Of a stretch of 64,000 nt of DNA, positions 31,108-43,867 are shown piece by piece. Each line of letters begins with the position of its first letter. Position 1 is the stretch's first letter. Made by a program: the position numbers and the translations under genes. The notes beneath the pieces were generated by a model, which did not search any database, was not told the origin of the DNA, and saw only the letters and a program-made list of their open reading frames with translations. The stretch is from Chrysogorgia sp. JL179-B06 (lineage: Eukaryota > Cnidaria > Anthozoa > Scleralcyonacea > Chrysogorgiidae): assembly GCA_035772405.1 (NCBI GenBank), contig JAYKKM010000472.1, positions 1,133,501-1,197,500 of the forward strand, written 5' to 3'.

Positions 31108-31839
31108 CAGGGGCGTAGGAAGCTTTGTAAACTTGGGGGGCCGACCAAAGAAAAATTTTCGTTGCACCTGTCAGTGGCGAAGCTAGTCCCAAATGGCCGG
31201 GGTGGTCATAACTATTAATCTGAGCGCCGTGCGTGAGGCTTTCTAGGGTGGTCCGGGGGTATGCCCCGAAAAATTTTGAAATCTCGATTCCCGCAAATGG
31301 CATTTCCTCCATTCTGAGCGGTGATTTTTCAGCTAAGAAGTTTATAAAATTTCATATTTTGGACTGTGGTCGGCCCCAAGCAGGCCCCAAACAATGACAT
31401 TATGACACACCCTGCTCTCCCGCTGTGAGCCCCAATCGAATAGTTTTCCGGGAACCAGTTAACTACAACGCTGTTGTTTTATATCGAACTCGCTGACCAT
31501 TGCATTAATATGCAATGGTTAGCGAGTCCGACATATCTTTTAGCCTCAATCATTCCGCGATTTCCGCCCTTCCAATTCTGCTCAATTAAAAAAGAAAGCC
31601 TACTAGAGTAGGGCTGCGTAAACTAGAGAAATATTAGTACTTTAGTTTAGTAAAACACTCGGGTTAACATGCAAAGATAATGTGATTATTTTTTTAGCAG
31701 AACATTAATAGGAAGATGATGTTTTCAAACTTCTACTTTCGAATTTTTACTGCATTTTTTCTTTCAAATTCAATAATTTTTTGGGGGGCCAAAAGCTATT
31801 CCGGCCCCCCCCCCGGCCCCCCTGCTTCCTACGCCCCTG
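31108..31839. mobile_element. hAT-type non-autonomous element (MITE)
   Basis: It has perfect 16-bp terminal inverted repeats CAGGGGCGTAGGAAGC, at 31108-31123 and 31824-31839. The flanks are CATTTTTG on the left (31100-31107) and CATTTTTA on the right (31840-31847), an 8-bp target duplication with one mismatch, as for hAT transposons. It has no transposase gene. It sits just right of the virus-like region, in host DNA. Confidence 0.85.
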
Positions 31840-31958
31840 CATTTTTATAATGCAAAACACTGAATACAAAGACGCAAACAAGTTTTATTAAGTACTATAA
31901 GTCTGATTTTTTTGCACATGATACTTAATTTTCACCATTCCTGATTTGGTAAAATGGT

Positions 31959-32618
31959 ATGTGTGTTAATTTTAGCCATATGCCACTGCTGCCCTACTGT
32001 CTCTGGGGTCTAATGTGTCTATTATACTCTTTATTTAGTGAATTAAATATTTTGCTTTTCCAAATTGGAATGGCTAAAGAATCCCCCCGAAGCAACGATA
32101 CCCGATTTTTCCTTTTGAATACTATTCCAACAGATGATGACAAGACAATAACAGGTAGTCAATTGCCTACAGCATGTCAGGTCCTGCTCTGCTTCTTGGC
32201 CCATCATCAAACAACAAGTAGTAAACGTGAGGCGGCCAATAAAACTGTTGAAACTGTAAAACACTTTTATAATTGTGCAAGAATCCCAACTCTTCTTCAA
32301 CATAAAATGGCTGAAGAGGTGGAAAAACGTTTTGACGACATGAAGAAAATCATTAAAATTCAACCAAAATACAGAACTTCAGGAAAGCCAAAAGAAAGGG
32401 TAGAGAACTTCAAAAGCTGTCTTCAAACAACTATGACGTTCTGGCCAAGAAATGCTATAGAGAAACTAAACAACGAAGAGGATAAAAAGTTCCTACAATC
32501 TATGATGACAGACAGGCAGGCTACAATGTCTGGTATTGATATAAAACTAGAAATACGTATACGCAACAACCCCTCGCCCAATTGCTGTTTGAAACTTATA
32601 GTACAGTACTTATTTTAG
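31959..32618 (+). pseudogene. First exon of a broken transposon-type host gene
   Basis: The coding-like frame from about 32070 to 32600 encodes A-N-K-T-V-E-T-V, K-R-F-D-D-M-K and an F-L-Q-S-M-M-T-D-R-Q segment. Its layout matches the N-terminal part of a gene family repeated many times in invertebrate genomes (a probable transposon product). The rest of the gene appears at 35465-37290 in several frames. A long non-coding gap separates the two. Confidence 0.4.
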
Positions 32619-33509
32619 TTCTAAATTACTTGAATTAGATAATAGCCACTTCATTTGCCAAACTACAGTAAATAAATTTTCAGTGGACAATATCTCTCAG
32701 AGCTTTGTATTGTCTGAATTTAATTGTTTCATAGGACATCAAAATAAATACATGCAGCCCAATTAAACTTTTTAATTTTTGAGTGCAGCAACAGAATAGT
32801 GGGGGGTCTACTGCTGTTTCTACCATCAATCACTAAGAAAGAAATTACTTTTATCACAATATTGTGTGTATGGACACCAAAGGCTGTTGAAGGAAGAAAG
32901 TGCATCTCTATCACACAATGAGTGTCCTTTAAAAAAATCAAATTTGTTCAAATGTCGACGGATGGCATGCATATATTGCAAATGTATAGGGGTCCATTCA
33001 AATTAGATTTACTAAGACATATTAGGGATTCTACTCCAAGGTACAGTAAGTTGATAATTCTACCCACATTGGACTACTGTGACATGGAGCTGGCAGGAAT
33101 ATGGATAACTAAATATTGATGGTCATAATCAGAGGTCTCTATGCATGTCAGGAAAAATGATCTTTCCTAAGTTTTGTACCTCTTGTATTAGAAGCAAGTT
33201 ACATTGTGTAATGCTAGTTAGGAAATTCCATGGCATTTTAACATCATATCTACCAGTAAAGAGCTATTTTCCATGTTTCAATTAATCTGTTCATACATGT
33301 TATAGCACCATTATCTATTGCCTTAATTGATAATATGTGAAGGATATACAACTTTTGAGTTAAAATTAGTTTTTGTAACATTGTACTGTACATTTGTGAA
33401 TATGTGTTGAAATTTGTAACAACTGTAATTTGTTAGAAAAGAAGACACCATATATTGATACCAGTGTTAGCATTGAAGGGGCTATCCTGTATAAATATTA
33501 TTGTATTAT

Positions 33510-33567
33510 TATTATTAATACTAATAATAATAATGCATTAACAATAATAATAATAATAATAATAATG
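33510..33567. repeat. Imperfect AAT/ATT microsatellite
   Basis: ATT-type repeats at 33510-33518 and AAT/ATA-type repeats on to 33567, with an (AAT)8-like core at 33544-33567. Confidence 0.85.
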
Positions 33568-34620
33568 CCTAATGCAGATTGCAGATACCATATTTGCCAT
33601 GTAACAAAGCATATATATGGCATTGTGTACTATAGTATCTAAATTATATCACCGTGCACCACTGCACATATATACTGTATTATAACCTATATTCAGCATG
33701 CCATGCCTAGTCTGCTTGTCGACAATGATCTAGCTAACACACACAGTAGTGTCAACATACCCAATGTGAACATAATAATAAGCCGTATTTTACATTGACA
33801 GAATAAGTTGTGACCCACTAGGCCAGCTACTGTACTGTAGGTCTAACATGTTCCATAATGGATGGAGTACTGTAAACACAGATTATACAGTTATATGGAA
33901 TACATGCCAGTATACAAAACATGGACGTCAAGATCATATCATCAGAAACATAATATTCCTGGTTGAAAAAATTATAACCTTCTTATTGCCAGTGACGGCC
34001 TTTAACCATTGAGCCATCGAGATTCAGATGGAGAGGTTACAATGATGCACTGGTTCTAATTATATATGTACTGCCTATGCACACCAGTTACTATATATTT
34101 CAGTAATGACTGATGATTGGGTGTGTTAATATATACACTGCTGTTATATCAATAGAATCAGTACACAAATGTAACGTTCACTCACCATCTGAGTCTTGGT
34201 AGCTCTTGAATGGTCAGAGCATCTCACTGGAAATCAGAAAGTTATCCATGTCCGGGACACAGAATAATTTTTCTGAGGATATGAGCTTGCTTGACAATCA
34301 TCCATGTACTGTATCGTCTGTTTCCCCCCGAGCTCTCCCTTATTCACTACAGCAGTGTATATATTAAGTATTAACACTGACAAGTATACACAGTAATGCT
34401 TGTTTATTGCTACAAAATTGTAGGCCAGGCCCAGGTCATAAACACAGCAATAGTATGCATGTTTTTTCACCCTAAACTACTGTATATGTAGGCTAATTAT
34501 CAAGCATATAGTATTTATAATTTTAATCAAATAATAAACATACTGTACATGCAATTCCAAAATTTGTACTACACTTACTATTCAGCAGTATTATAAAGAA
34601 CAAATGGTATATATTTTAAA

Positions 34621-34671
34621 CAGGCTAGGACTGGCCATTGTGCCATCTTGTCAATGGCCAGTCCAAGCCTG
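34621..34671. repeat. Short palindrome, 20-bp arms
   Basis: CAGGCTAGGACTGGCCATTG at 34621-34640 pairs with CAATGGCCAGTCCAAGCCTG at 34652-34671 with one mismatch. The loop is 11 bp. It resembles the end of a small inverted-repeat element. Confidence 0.75.
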
Positions 34672-35464
34672 ATATTTAATTCCAACTGTCAAAATATTAT
34701 ACATATATGTTTTGAAAATTCAAAACATTACACACCTTCAAATTTTCCCAAATCTCTCTGTTAAGTATTTCAAAATGTGTCTATTAGATTTCGGAGCTTG
34801 CAAATACACAATACAGTGTACAATTATTTAAATTACATTAAAATTTATAGCGAGTCAAGTAAAAAAGCACTCAACTGAACTGAACTGAAGGTAATGGCTA
34901 TTCGTACGGTAGCCGTACGACGCTATAGTCTCTTAGAATTCAACGAAATCCTAAACCTAATCTTAACCAAATTGCTAACCCTAACCAAAAAAAACTATGC
35001 AGAAAAGGCAAATTAATTGCTCAACACAGACCGGTGAGAAAATCACAATGTACATAATTATAATAGTCCTTTTACCTTTTACTTGTGTCTGTCTTTGATT
35101 ATTACGTATAAAACTTGATTTACGAACTTGACATCTTCCGACGACGATATATTGCATTTTCACTGCCTTTTCACAATCTTTTTGAACACAAATCTTCATT
35201 CACCGTATAACCCGACAAACACGTACTTTCTTTTAATTCAATGCAGATATTTACCATATCTAGTCACCAGGGTCAAATTTTCCGATGGCACACATGAGGA
35301 CGGTCGATGCATATATATAAATATACCTATAAACCCGATCCGAAATCAGGAACACTTGGATCTCGGGTGATAAGGGACTAAACGCCGGTCGATATTAGCA
35401 CCCTCGCCCTCAGGCCTTCGGCCGGCGCTTCGCGCCGGGCGAGGGGATCAAGTGTAACTGAAAA

Positions 35465-37290
35465 AAAAGTAATAAAAGGGAAAGAACAGGAATTAAAGAG
35501 GATTGAAAAAAGCAATCAAAAAGCAAGTGAGATTGATGCTCCATGTTCAACAACCACATTGAGCGATAGTGATGATGAGGCTAATGATATACCTGGTCCT
35601 CTTTATACTTGTGCTAAAAGATCTCACAAGAGATGTGTGAAAACTGGTGTGAAAGTTTTTATTCCTTCAAACATATTAAAATCACCTAGAGTTCTTCAAT
35701 CTCTTGTTAGAAACAACATTTCATTTGCTGCAATATATTCTGTAATGCACAACATTGTTACAGCGGTTGAAGGAGATCCATCTAAACTTAACCTTAGCTA
35801 TGCAACGACGCAAAGATAGAGTTGAAACTATCACAACAATTGCAGACAAAATTAAAGAAAATTGGACTCCACCTTCTGTTGCAAACCTCCACTGGGATGG
35901 CAAATTGATGGCTACCCTCGATGGTGCTAGTCAACAAGAAATATTACCAGTTCTTCTGGACGAAGCTGTTAGGAATACCGGCAATTCTTCAGAGTCTACA
36001 GAAAAGACTGGGGATCTGATTTCAGAAGCTAGCATTGAATTAATTGAGGAATGGAACTGTGTAGGGTGTCTGGCTGATATGGTATTTGACACTACTAGCT
36101 CAAATACAGGGTCCAAAACTGCTGCCTGTGTGGCGCTACAAAGTAGACTCAACCGCCCCTTCTCTGGTATGCCTGTCGTCACCATGTTGGTGAAGTCGTT
36201 CTGACCCATGTGTGTAAAAATTGAAGTATCAAAAAGTCCTGAAATTATCCTCTTTAAAAGGTTTAAAGAAAACTTTGCCAGCATTACACACCAAAACAAA
36301 GAAGATCTTGATTTTCCAGAACTCGCTGTTGATTTATTAGGAAGAAAAAGTGAAAGAAATTATAGGACTGTGTAATACCTACCTAAAGCAGCCATTTAGC
36401 AGGGGAGATTACAAGGAACTTGTCACTTTAGTCCTTCTGTATCTGAGTGAAGGAAATGACATAGAAGGGTTTTCATTCAGCAGAGCTGGTGTGTTACACA
36501 AAGCGTGTTGGATGGCAAAACTTCTCTATGCCATAAAAATGGATCTCTTGGGTACAAAAATATTGAGTGAACTCCCAAAAGGTGCTATATTTGCAACTCA
36601 TCAGCTACAGAAAATACGTCGTTTTGTGCAGTTTGTAGTCTTCAGCTATATCCCATGGTGGCTCACAGCTCCTGTACCGTGAACTACGCCAAAAAATGAT
36701 CAACTGTTCATCAATTCTCTCATCAACTATAAGGATATAGATGATGTGATCGCTACGGCAGCTATCAAGTGTTTTGGTAACCATATGTGGTATTTTACAG
36801 AGGTGTACCACAATAGATGTTAACATGAAAAAGAAGATGGTGACCAAGATGTTGGAGGTTAAAGGATATGGTCTATGTACAAAGAGGCATGGTACAGGGT
36901 TTGGAAAGCCAACTTTTCCTAAGATGCCAACAGAGGTAATACAAGATCTTTCTAGATATGTTGGCATGGATTCTTGGTCTTTTTTCAGAATATAATAATG
37001 AAGATAAACCAAGAATTCCTTTACAAACCTCTAACAGATTGGGACAGTGATTATGGGTACACAAGAGCTGAGCTCATTGTAAATAGCGCATCAGTGTGGT
37101 AAATGATGCTGCAGAGAGAGGTCAAGCTCGGTTACGATTTTCTTGGAACAGCTGTCAAGGAAGAATGCAACCAGAAAGTATTGCAGGTAGTTAAACTCCA
37201 GACATACACAACCAAATACAAGAAAGAGAAAATTATTTTCATCGTCATGGTATCTAACTCTTTAAATGGAACTAGCAGCAATGTTTAGGA
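35465..37290 (+). pseudogene. Broken transposon-type host gene, later exons
   Basis: Coding-like fragments in shifting frames: 35559..35819 (D-D-E-A-N-D-I-P-G, T-G-V-K-V-F-I-P), 35755..36204 (L-H-W-D-G-K-L-M), 36350..36682 (A-K-L-L-Y-A-I-K-M) and 36700-37010 (C-F-G-N-H-M-W-Y-F-T). These follow the order of an uncharacterised family common in cnidarian and arthropod genomes. Frameshifts and stops show decay. Together with 31959..32618 it forms one old gene copy. Confidence 0.5.
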
Positions 37291-38805
37291 TTCTCATATC
37301 CAGATTCCGGATGTCCTGTTGTCTGATGAACTACTGTTTTGTATTATAATGATGTACTGTATGTTAATGGCGTCATTGGTCAGCTGTTTAGACTACAAAC
37401 TAGTACTAGATTATTTTGGAGGACATGTCATATAAATGTTCAGTTTTTTACACAATATACATAATTATGTATAAACATATATGCATAAAAAATTATGGAA
37501 ACATTTAACTAGTTGTGTAATGTCATACAATAACCAAATTATGACCAAATGCTCAAATTTGACTCTCACGATACCATGAAAACCACCCAAAAATTATGTT
37601 TTAGAGGATAACTTGTAACATGAAGGTTTTAGACCTTAGAATATTAACATGTGACACATAAACTTGCCAATTCTGCATTTTTTGGGTACCAAAATCAAGT
37701 CTCTATGGTCTTCCTGAGTCAAAATATGGTAAACCTGGGCTATTTTTGTCGCATGCAACATGCCGTAATAGTAAAGGGCCACCTGCTACCCCTACAAATT
37801 GTCCAATCAACTCCAAACTTCACAATTTTGTTATTTAGGATGGACCTCACCACTAAAAAAAGGTAGGGCGGCTAATAATAAAAAGTCAGGGCATATGATG
37901 CACCCTACCAGATATGCCAGAAAATAGTGCTAGAATACCCCTTCCTTGCAGACAAAAATGTTGGATCAGGATATGTAAGTAAAGCAATACATGTAGCAAC
38001 ACTGATCTATTTGTCATATTTAAGTAATGACCAAATGGTTGCATGTGGTTAGTACTGTTTTGTATTACATGTGAATGAGTTTTTAGATGTGTGAAATTGA
38101 TCGTCCAGGTTGTTGTAGTTTTGAGAAAGACTATGTTGGTGACTAGTCACCAACAACAGTCTTTCTCAACACTACAACAACATGGACGATCAACTTCATT
38201 CATCTAATGATACTCCTAACTCCTAAGTTCAAACCATTTACTTTAGGTGAGATTTTATTATAAAAATCCTCTAACAGTGCAGTTTAGTAAAAACAGATGT
38301 GGTAGAAAATATACATTCATAGTTCAGTTATTTAAATAATAACAGTCAGCCATTTAAATTGATGTAGTTTTGTACTTTGAATGTTGTTTTAGGACTCATG
38401 GTTTTCTCAAATATATGAGAAGTTCAGAAATGAAATGAAAGAAAACAAATCAAACATGACCCTGAAGTTATCAGTCATAAAAAAAGAAAGTTGGTGGACA
38501 AAAGTGAAGGGAAAGTCGTTAAATCTTTGAGAAGGGGTGTCATTAATTGGGAACCTGGCCGATCAATGATGCTTCACCGTCAGGCATTAAAAGACGAATG
38601 GAAGAAAAGATCAAGAGATCCTGAAAAAATTAAATTAAGAATGGCTATAACATATAGAAACTGATAAATAATTAATTTTTTTGGATATTATTTTGTGTGC
38701 CGTATGCTGGGGGCGGATCCAGCCTAAAATCTGACCGTTGCAGTGAAGGAAGATATCGCGCCGAAGGCCCGATCCTTGTAGGGGGGTTAGGGGGCATGCC
38801 CCCCC
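37291..38805. other. Host non-coding DNA left of the BEL element
   Basis: It contains a 100-bp palindrome (38094-38196), a GACTCATGG..-type fragment with possible coding near 38395-38560 that may be the last exon of the preceding broken gene, and a GGGGCGGATCCAG motif (38710-38722), perhaps the end of a hAT-like element into which BEL inserted. Confidence 0.4.
38094..38196. repeat. Palindrome with arms of about 50 bp
   Basis: The arms meet at GACTAGTC (38141-38148). The left arm holds TGATCGTCCAGGTTGTTGTAG, and the right arm its near-complement ending CATGGACGATCAA. A few mismatches. Confidence 0.8.
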
Positions 38806-39021
38806 TGTAATGTATTTCAGACTAATCGGTTAGTTTTATTAACTATATCTATGAATCTCATCTGTTTCGTGTTCTGACTCTTATACCTATCACATCTCAG
38901 TTCGACTACTCCTCTAAGACCAGTCTCTCTGCTTGACTACATATGTCAATTATTGTTCCACGCCCCTTAGTGACGTAATATAACATTTAACGTAATATAA
39001 ACGCGTTCAAAATATCGCACA
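38806..39021 (-). repeat. BEL 3' LTR
   Basis: 216 bp, starts TGTAATGTATTTCAG and ends ATATCGCACA on the plus strand. Confidence 0.9.
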
Positions 39022-39078
39022 CTCCCCCGTTGACCAGTTGTCACTGATGGTCAACTAGTCTTCTTTTCAAGTCCGCTT

Positions 39079-39495
39079 TTATGACTGCAGCTGCTTCCTT
39101 TTTGTCTCAACTCGGGTCTCCTTGACTTTGTTACGTTTGTCAGTGTTATAGACCTCTGGTTCCTCTTGCGTTTGATTCTTGATCTCCAACGGAAAAAGTT
39201 TCTGTATTGGTCTACGCAAAAATGTTGGTTTCTTCTTATCGTTGATTACTCGTAGTACCACTCCTCTGATTTCTCCATCTCGGCTCTGCAGTAGTTCCTC
39301 CACTTTTCCCATTCTCCATCGACTTCTTGGTAAGTCTTCTCCTTGAACCAGAACTACTTCTCCGACTTCTATTCTTTTTGTGGGATCTCCCTTCACTGGT
39401 CGATGAAACTCGCGTAAGTCCACCAAGTATTCTTTACTCCATCGGTTCCAAACATGTTGTAACAATCGACATAAGTAGCGTTGTCTTCTTACCAC
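39079..39495 (-). CDS. BEL integrase C-terminal region (DUF5641-like)
   Basis: The product has 138 residues with the W-x-x-W-x-x-E-Y-L pattern, V-G-E-V-V-L-V-Q-G-E-D-L-P-R-S-R-W-R-M-G-K-V-E typical of the C-terminal domain of BEL integrases. A short break separates it from the catalytic domain at 39636. Confidence 0.85.
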   Translation of the reverse strand: MVRRQRYLCRLLQHVWNRWSKEYLVDLREFHRPVKGDPTKRIEVGEVVLVQGEDLPRSRWRMGKVEELLQSRDGEIRGVVLRVINDKKKPTFLRRPIQKLFPLEIKNQTQEEPEVYNTDKRNKVKETRVETKRKQLQS

Positions 39496-39635
39496 TGTAT
39501 CTGCATCTTCATTGTCGCTTAAGTTTTCTGGGTCTGGTAATGTTAAGATACGTCTACCGATGACCAGGTGGGATGGGGTTAATGGTTCTCCTTCGGATAC
39601 TTCTGAATAGATGTTAGGATACTTCTGAATAGATG

Positions 39636-40514
39636 TTAGGTTATTGGACGCGAGTTAAGAGTGCCTTCTACCTCTGTTATAACAGTTGAAAGTTCTTCAA
39701 ATGTTAGTCTTGCGTTTCCAAGAATCTTGCGCAAACTTCTTTTTACCAATTGCACCATTCGCTCATAATAGCCTCCCCACCAAGGTGCTCGCTCTAAGAT
39801 AAAGTTCCATTTGATTCCCTTGTTCCTCACAAATTCTTCTAGATTGGGATCTTTGAACAAGTCCAATAGTTCCTTGTTAGCGCATTTATACGTCTTGGCG
39901 TTGTCTGACGTTATAGAAACTGGAATTCCTCTCCTCGCGATGAATCTTCTTAGACATCGGATAAATGCCTCAGTTGTTAGGTTATGAACGAGTTCCAAGT
40001 GTAACGCTCTTGAGGTAGCACATGTGTAAAGGCATATGTAGGCCTTCTGCATTCGTTTCTCAGGATCCTTGGTCTTCACGTATAGTGGTCCTGCAAAATC
40101 GCAACCGACGTGAGTGAATGCAGCTGTTTCCTTTACTCTCGTTTCGGGCAGGCTTGCTGTTCTTGGTGACTTGAACGCTTCACCTTGTATCTTTCTACAC
40201 ATGACGCAGTGGCGTACGATATGTCGTACAAACTGTCTACCTCTTGGAATCCAATACCGACTCCTTAGCTCAGCTAATGTCTCCTTTAGCCCCCCATGGT
40301 TCACTTTCTTGTGGCTGACTTCTACAATTAGACGGGTAAGACAATGTTCTCTCGCTAACAGAATCGGGTTTCTTGTCTCCAGGTTCAAGCTCGCATTCTC
40401 TAGTCTCCCTTTGCACCTTAGGATGTTGTCGTATCTGTGTACAACCCCAGTTGTTGTGTCAAATCCTTGTAATTCTTCTGAATCTTGATGTCTCTCTGTA
40501 ATTCTAGAATCCAT
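39636..40514 (-). CDS. BEL integrase, zinc and catalytic domains
   Basis: The product has 292 residues. H-x..H (V-S-H-K-K-V-N-H-G-G) and C-V-M-C-R-K-I-Q-G form the HHCC zinc module. The catalytic core has G-C-D-F-A-G-P-L, I-T-S-D-N-A-K-T-Y and W-W-G-G-Y-Y-E-R. It ends near 39636 and is frame-broken from 39079..39495. A short duplication (ATACTTCTGAATAGATGTTAGG) lies at 39595-39640. Confidence 0.88.
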   Translation of the reverse strand: MDSRITERHQDSEELQGFDTTTGVVHRYDNILRCKGRLENASLNLETRNPILLAREHCLTRLIVEVSHKKVNHGGLKETLAELRSRYWIPRGRQFVRHIVRHCVMCRKIQGEAFKSPRTASLPETRVKETAAFTHVGCDFAGPLYVKTKDPEKRMQKAYICLYTCATSRALHLELVHNLTTEAFIRCLRRFIARRGIPVSITSDNAKTYKCANKELLDLFKDPNLEEFVRNKGIKWNFILERAPWWGGYYERMVQLVKRSLRKILGNARLTFEELSTVITEVEGTLNSRPIT

Positions 40515-42966
40515 GCCTTTTCTGCATCTTTGATTTCTTCCACTGACAGGTCTACTATGTTGCGTTTTAACTTGTTGTTAATCTGGGCTTTCAGGTTTGC
40601 GATGAATCTCTTGACCAGAGCAGTCACTCGCCACAGCTTGGTGAGGCTACTGTAGCGTTTGCAGTCAATTATCTCCGCAAGATTGTTTGGTACGAAAATT
40701 CTTGTGTTTCCATCTGTACAACTATTTACAAGATTGGTGACTGATGAAGAATCGTCGCGTTGTGGACCCTTGACTCGAATTTCTTTCATACATTCTTCGC
40801 AAGATCTTCTGTCAGCTCTGACTTGGGATAACTGGATGACTCTTGTCTTAACCAATCTGGACCTCTCCACCAGAGCTCATTATTCAATAGCTGCGATGCT
40901 AGGTGTCCTCGGGAACCGATATCGGCAGGGTTTTCTGCTCCAGGGCAGTGCCGCCAACTCTCTTGTTTGGTCAGCTGTCGGATTTCATCCACTCTGTTTT
41001 GCACGAACTGTTTATAGTCTTTCTTTCCTTGGATCCAGTAGAGTACTGTGCGACTGTCAGACCAACAGATAGTCTCCTCGATGTTGAAGACCTTGGACAA
41101 TGCTTCGGTTACATATGCTATGAGACGTGCCAGAATCAATGCTGCGATTAATTCAAGACGTGGGATTGACATAGCTGCTAATGGTGCGACTCTACTCTTT
41201 GAGGCAACCAGACTAGTGAAATGTCTGTCGTTGGTCTGAACACACATATAAATTACTGCACAACAGGCTCTCTTTGAAGCATCACCAAAACCATGTAGAC
41301 TGACTCTGGTGATATGTTCTTCTTCCTCTGAGAAGTAATATCGAGGCACAGTGATGGTGTTTGTCTTCTCCATATCTCCGATCCAATTTTGAAGAAGTTT
41401 GTTGCTCGTTTCAGATATAGTGCTGTCCCAATCATACTTGGCTGCACAAAGCTCCTGGAGAAGCATCCTCAGGATAACTGTTACTGGTGAGATAATTCCA
41501 AGTGGGTCAAAGAGTTTTGCTGCTATCTTCAGGACATTCCTCTTGGTAGGCTCTAGGGTTCTTGCAAATTCTGCAACCTTCATCAACTTTAATACCAGGG
41601 TGTCCGTCTCTATGTTCCAGTTCATTCCAAGTACTTTGTGTTCTTTCGTTGTTTCAATTTCATCAAGACCACCAATTGATTCCTTTGCATATGAATTATC
41701 TTCCTTTGTGTTGGCTTGGATGTCCATCAGTTGTTTCTCTTCTGCTTCATCTTGGAGGATTCTAATTGCAACATCAGGACTGTTGGTAGCCCATTTTCGC
41801 AGGTTGAAATTTCCTGCTGCAAAGCACAACTTCATCTTCTGGTAGAGGTTGTAGGCTTCTTCATCATTCTCTTCTCCCCCAGACCAGTCATCGACATAAA
41901 GTTCTGAGAATATTCTTTGGCCAAACGATGGGTCTTCTGTATGATAACCCGAGATATGGTGGTGCAGGGTTGCGTTGAGTAGAAATGGTGAACACTTCAT
42001 TCCAAAGATTACTCTACAGAAACGATAGACTTCCACATACGGATTGTCCTTGTATATGTCATCAATCCACAGAAACCTCATCAGATCTCTTTGCTCTTCA
42101 TCAATGGCAATGTTTAAAAATGCCTTCTCTATGTCAGCTACCATTCCAATGCGTCGTCCTCGGAAACTCAGTAGGACCTTCATTATTTCTGTGGCAAGGG
42201 AAGGGCCAGTGTAGACACAATCATTCAAGGAAGGGTAGTTGGGTTTCACTTTGGCACTAGCATCAAATACCACTCTTACCTTTGTAGTAGTACCATCATT
42301 TCTTACCACTGCTTGGTGTGGAAGGTAATGTGTCACACCAGGGGTTTGCTCTTCTGGATTCTCCACCTTTTCCACTATCCCCAGAGATAGTTGTTCTTTG
42401 AAAGTCCTGTTGTACTCTTCCAGGAGGGCTGGTTCTCGGCGTAGTCGTTTCACTTGAGAGTTTAATCGAACCAGGCTTAATTCATAATTGTCACACAGCA
42501 TGTCATGTCTTTCTTTCAAAGGTAGCTTCACCTGATATCTGCCATTCTCAAATGATACATTGTTCTCAAAGGATTCGTGTACAGTTTCCGTGTTCTTAAT
42601 TCCAATTGATTCCAAATCCCATAAACGTTGTAGTAAATCCTCTTCTGGTTTCTTGTCCTGGACTGCTGTTGCTACTTTAAGGACATGAGTCGATACAAAG
42701 TTCACGCTAGACAGCAGTGGTTTCTTTGTCGAAGGAACTGGGCCTGATAACACCCAGCCCAAAGTGGTTTCACTTGCTGTCGGACCATTGACACTCTCCC
42801 CCCGTTTTATCTTGCCTGTGAAGAACTTTGCCATCTGATCTGCACCAATTAGTAGGTCGATTTCAACTTCGCAATCATCTTTTCTGTTATCAGCAAGCTC
42901 GATATCTCTCAAATGTGCGAAGCAACTTTTTGCTTTGTCAATTTCTTGGTTACCAATGGTGCGCAA
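40418..42966 (-). CDS. BEL reverse transcriptase and RNase H
   Basis: The main frame 40786..42966 (726 residues) has V-A-D-I-E-K-A-F-L-N, F-G-M-K-C-S-P-F-L-L and Y-V-D-D (RT), then G-F-G-D-A-S-K-R-A and N-P-A-D-I-G-S-R-G (RNase H/connection). It continues in the overlapping frame 40418..40870 towards the integrase. Catalytic residues look intact. Confidence 0.92.
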
Positions 42967-43867
42967 ATCACAGCAACCACGAAGGCTTTAATCTGTGTCC
43001 TGGCTCTACCATTCGCTCTTCCTACCGCTAGCCTTACTTCTTCATTCATTGTTGGCTGTTCTGTCTCTTTATCTCCAAAGGTTTTTATGCGCAACAACTC
43101 CTTTCTTCCGGTCGGTAACTTCAATCGATCTCGTACGCGTTGTGTTAAGTAACTCCTTTGACTTCCTGAATCAAATATTATCCTCACTTGGACGTCTAAT
43201 CTCTTGTTTTCTGGACCAACACAAGCTTGCGCGGTTTGAAGTAGAACGGAATCTTGGGAGCATACGTGGTAACCTGTATTTCGTGGCTCATTTTCTTTTG
43301 CTGGGGATTTTCCCACGCTCTGTTGTCGATTTCCACAAAGGCTGACATGATGTTTACCTGAGCACTTTCTGCACGTAAATTTCGAATCGCAGTTCCTTGC
43401 AATATGGTTTCGTTTTAAACATACAAAGCACCGTCCTTGCTTCATCAGAATCTGTTTTCTCGCCGCTACATCCGTAACTATAAGACAATCTGCTGATTTG
43501 TGCTCTTGTTGACAAAACGAACAGTTAATTATAAACTTTCCTTTTCCGGAGAATAGCGCTGATGATGATGTTGGGTCGTTTCTTCTTTCTCGTTTCGGAT
43601 CCACCGGTTTTCTATTTTCGTGCCAAGATAAAGCTTGAATACCCACGCATCTTTCTTGGTTTTCCAACTCTTCTCGCAGATTCTGAAGTAGCACGCTTAA
43701 GTCCCAAGTGTCGTCTTTCATGTTGCGTCCGAGCAAAATTCTTATGTTCTCTGGAATTTTGCTAATAAGAACTGGCAATAATAATGCTCCATGCGGTGGC
43801 GGGTACGTTTAATGCTTGTAATCCTCTCACGTGTGCTTCTATTTGATCGTAGAGTTGTCGTAGTCCT
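42909..43867 (-). CDS. BEL gag C-terminal part with zinc knuckles and protease
   Basis: The open part is 42909..43778. Zinc knuckle C-F-V-C-L-K-R-N-H-I-A-R-N-C, then C-R-K-C-S-G-K-H-H-V-S-L-C. Retropepsin motif F-D-S-G-S-Q-R-S-Y-L. Gag-like sequence extends upstream to the insertion point at 43868. Confidence 0.88.

Larger units (their letters stand above)
32619..35440. other. Host non-coding DNA, probably intronic
   Basis: No gene was recognised. It contains an AAT-type microsatellite (33510-33567) and a 20-bp-arm palindrome (34621-34671). Several TATATA stretches are present. Confidence 0.5.

Noticed and set aside
41399..41845. Plus-strand ORFs across the BEL pol region
   Set aside because: They are antisense shadows of the RT/RNase H frame, with no motif or promoter.
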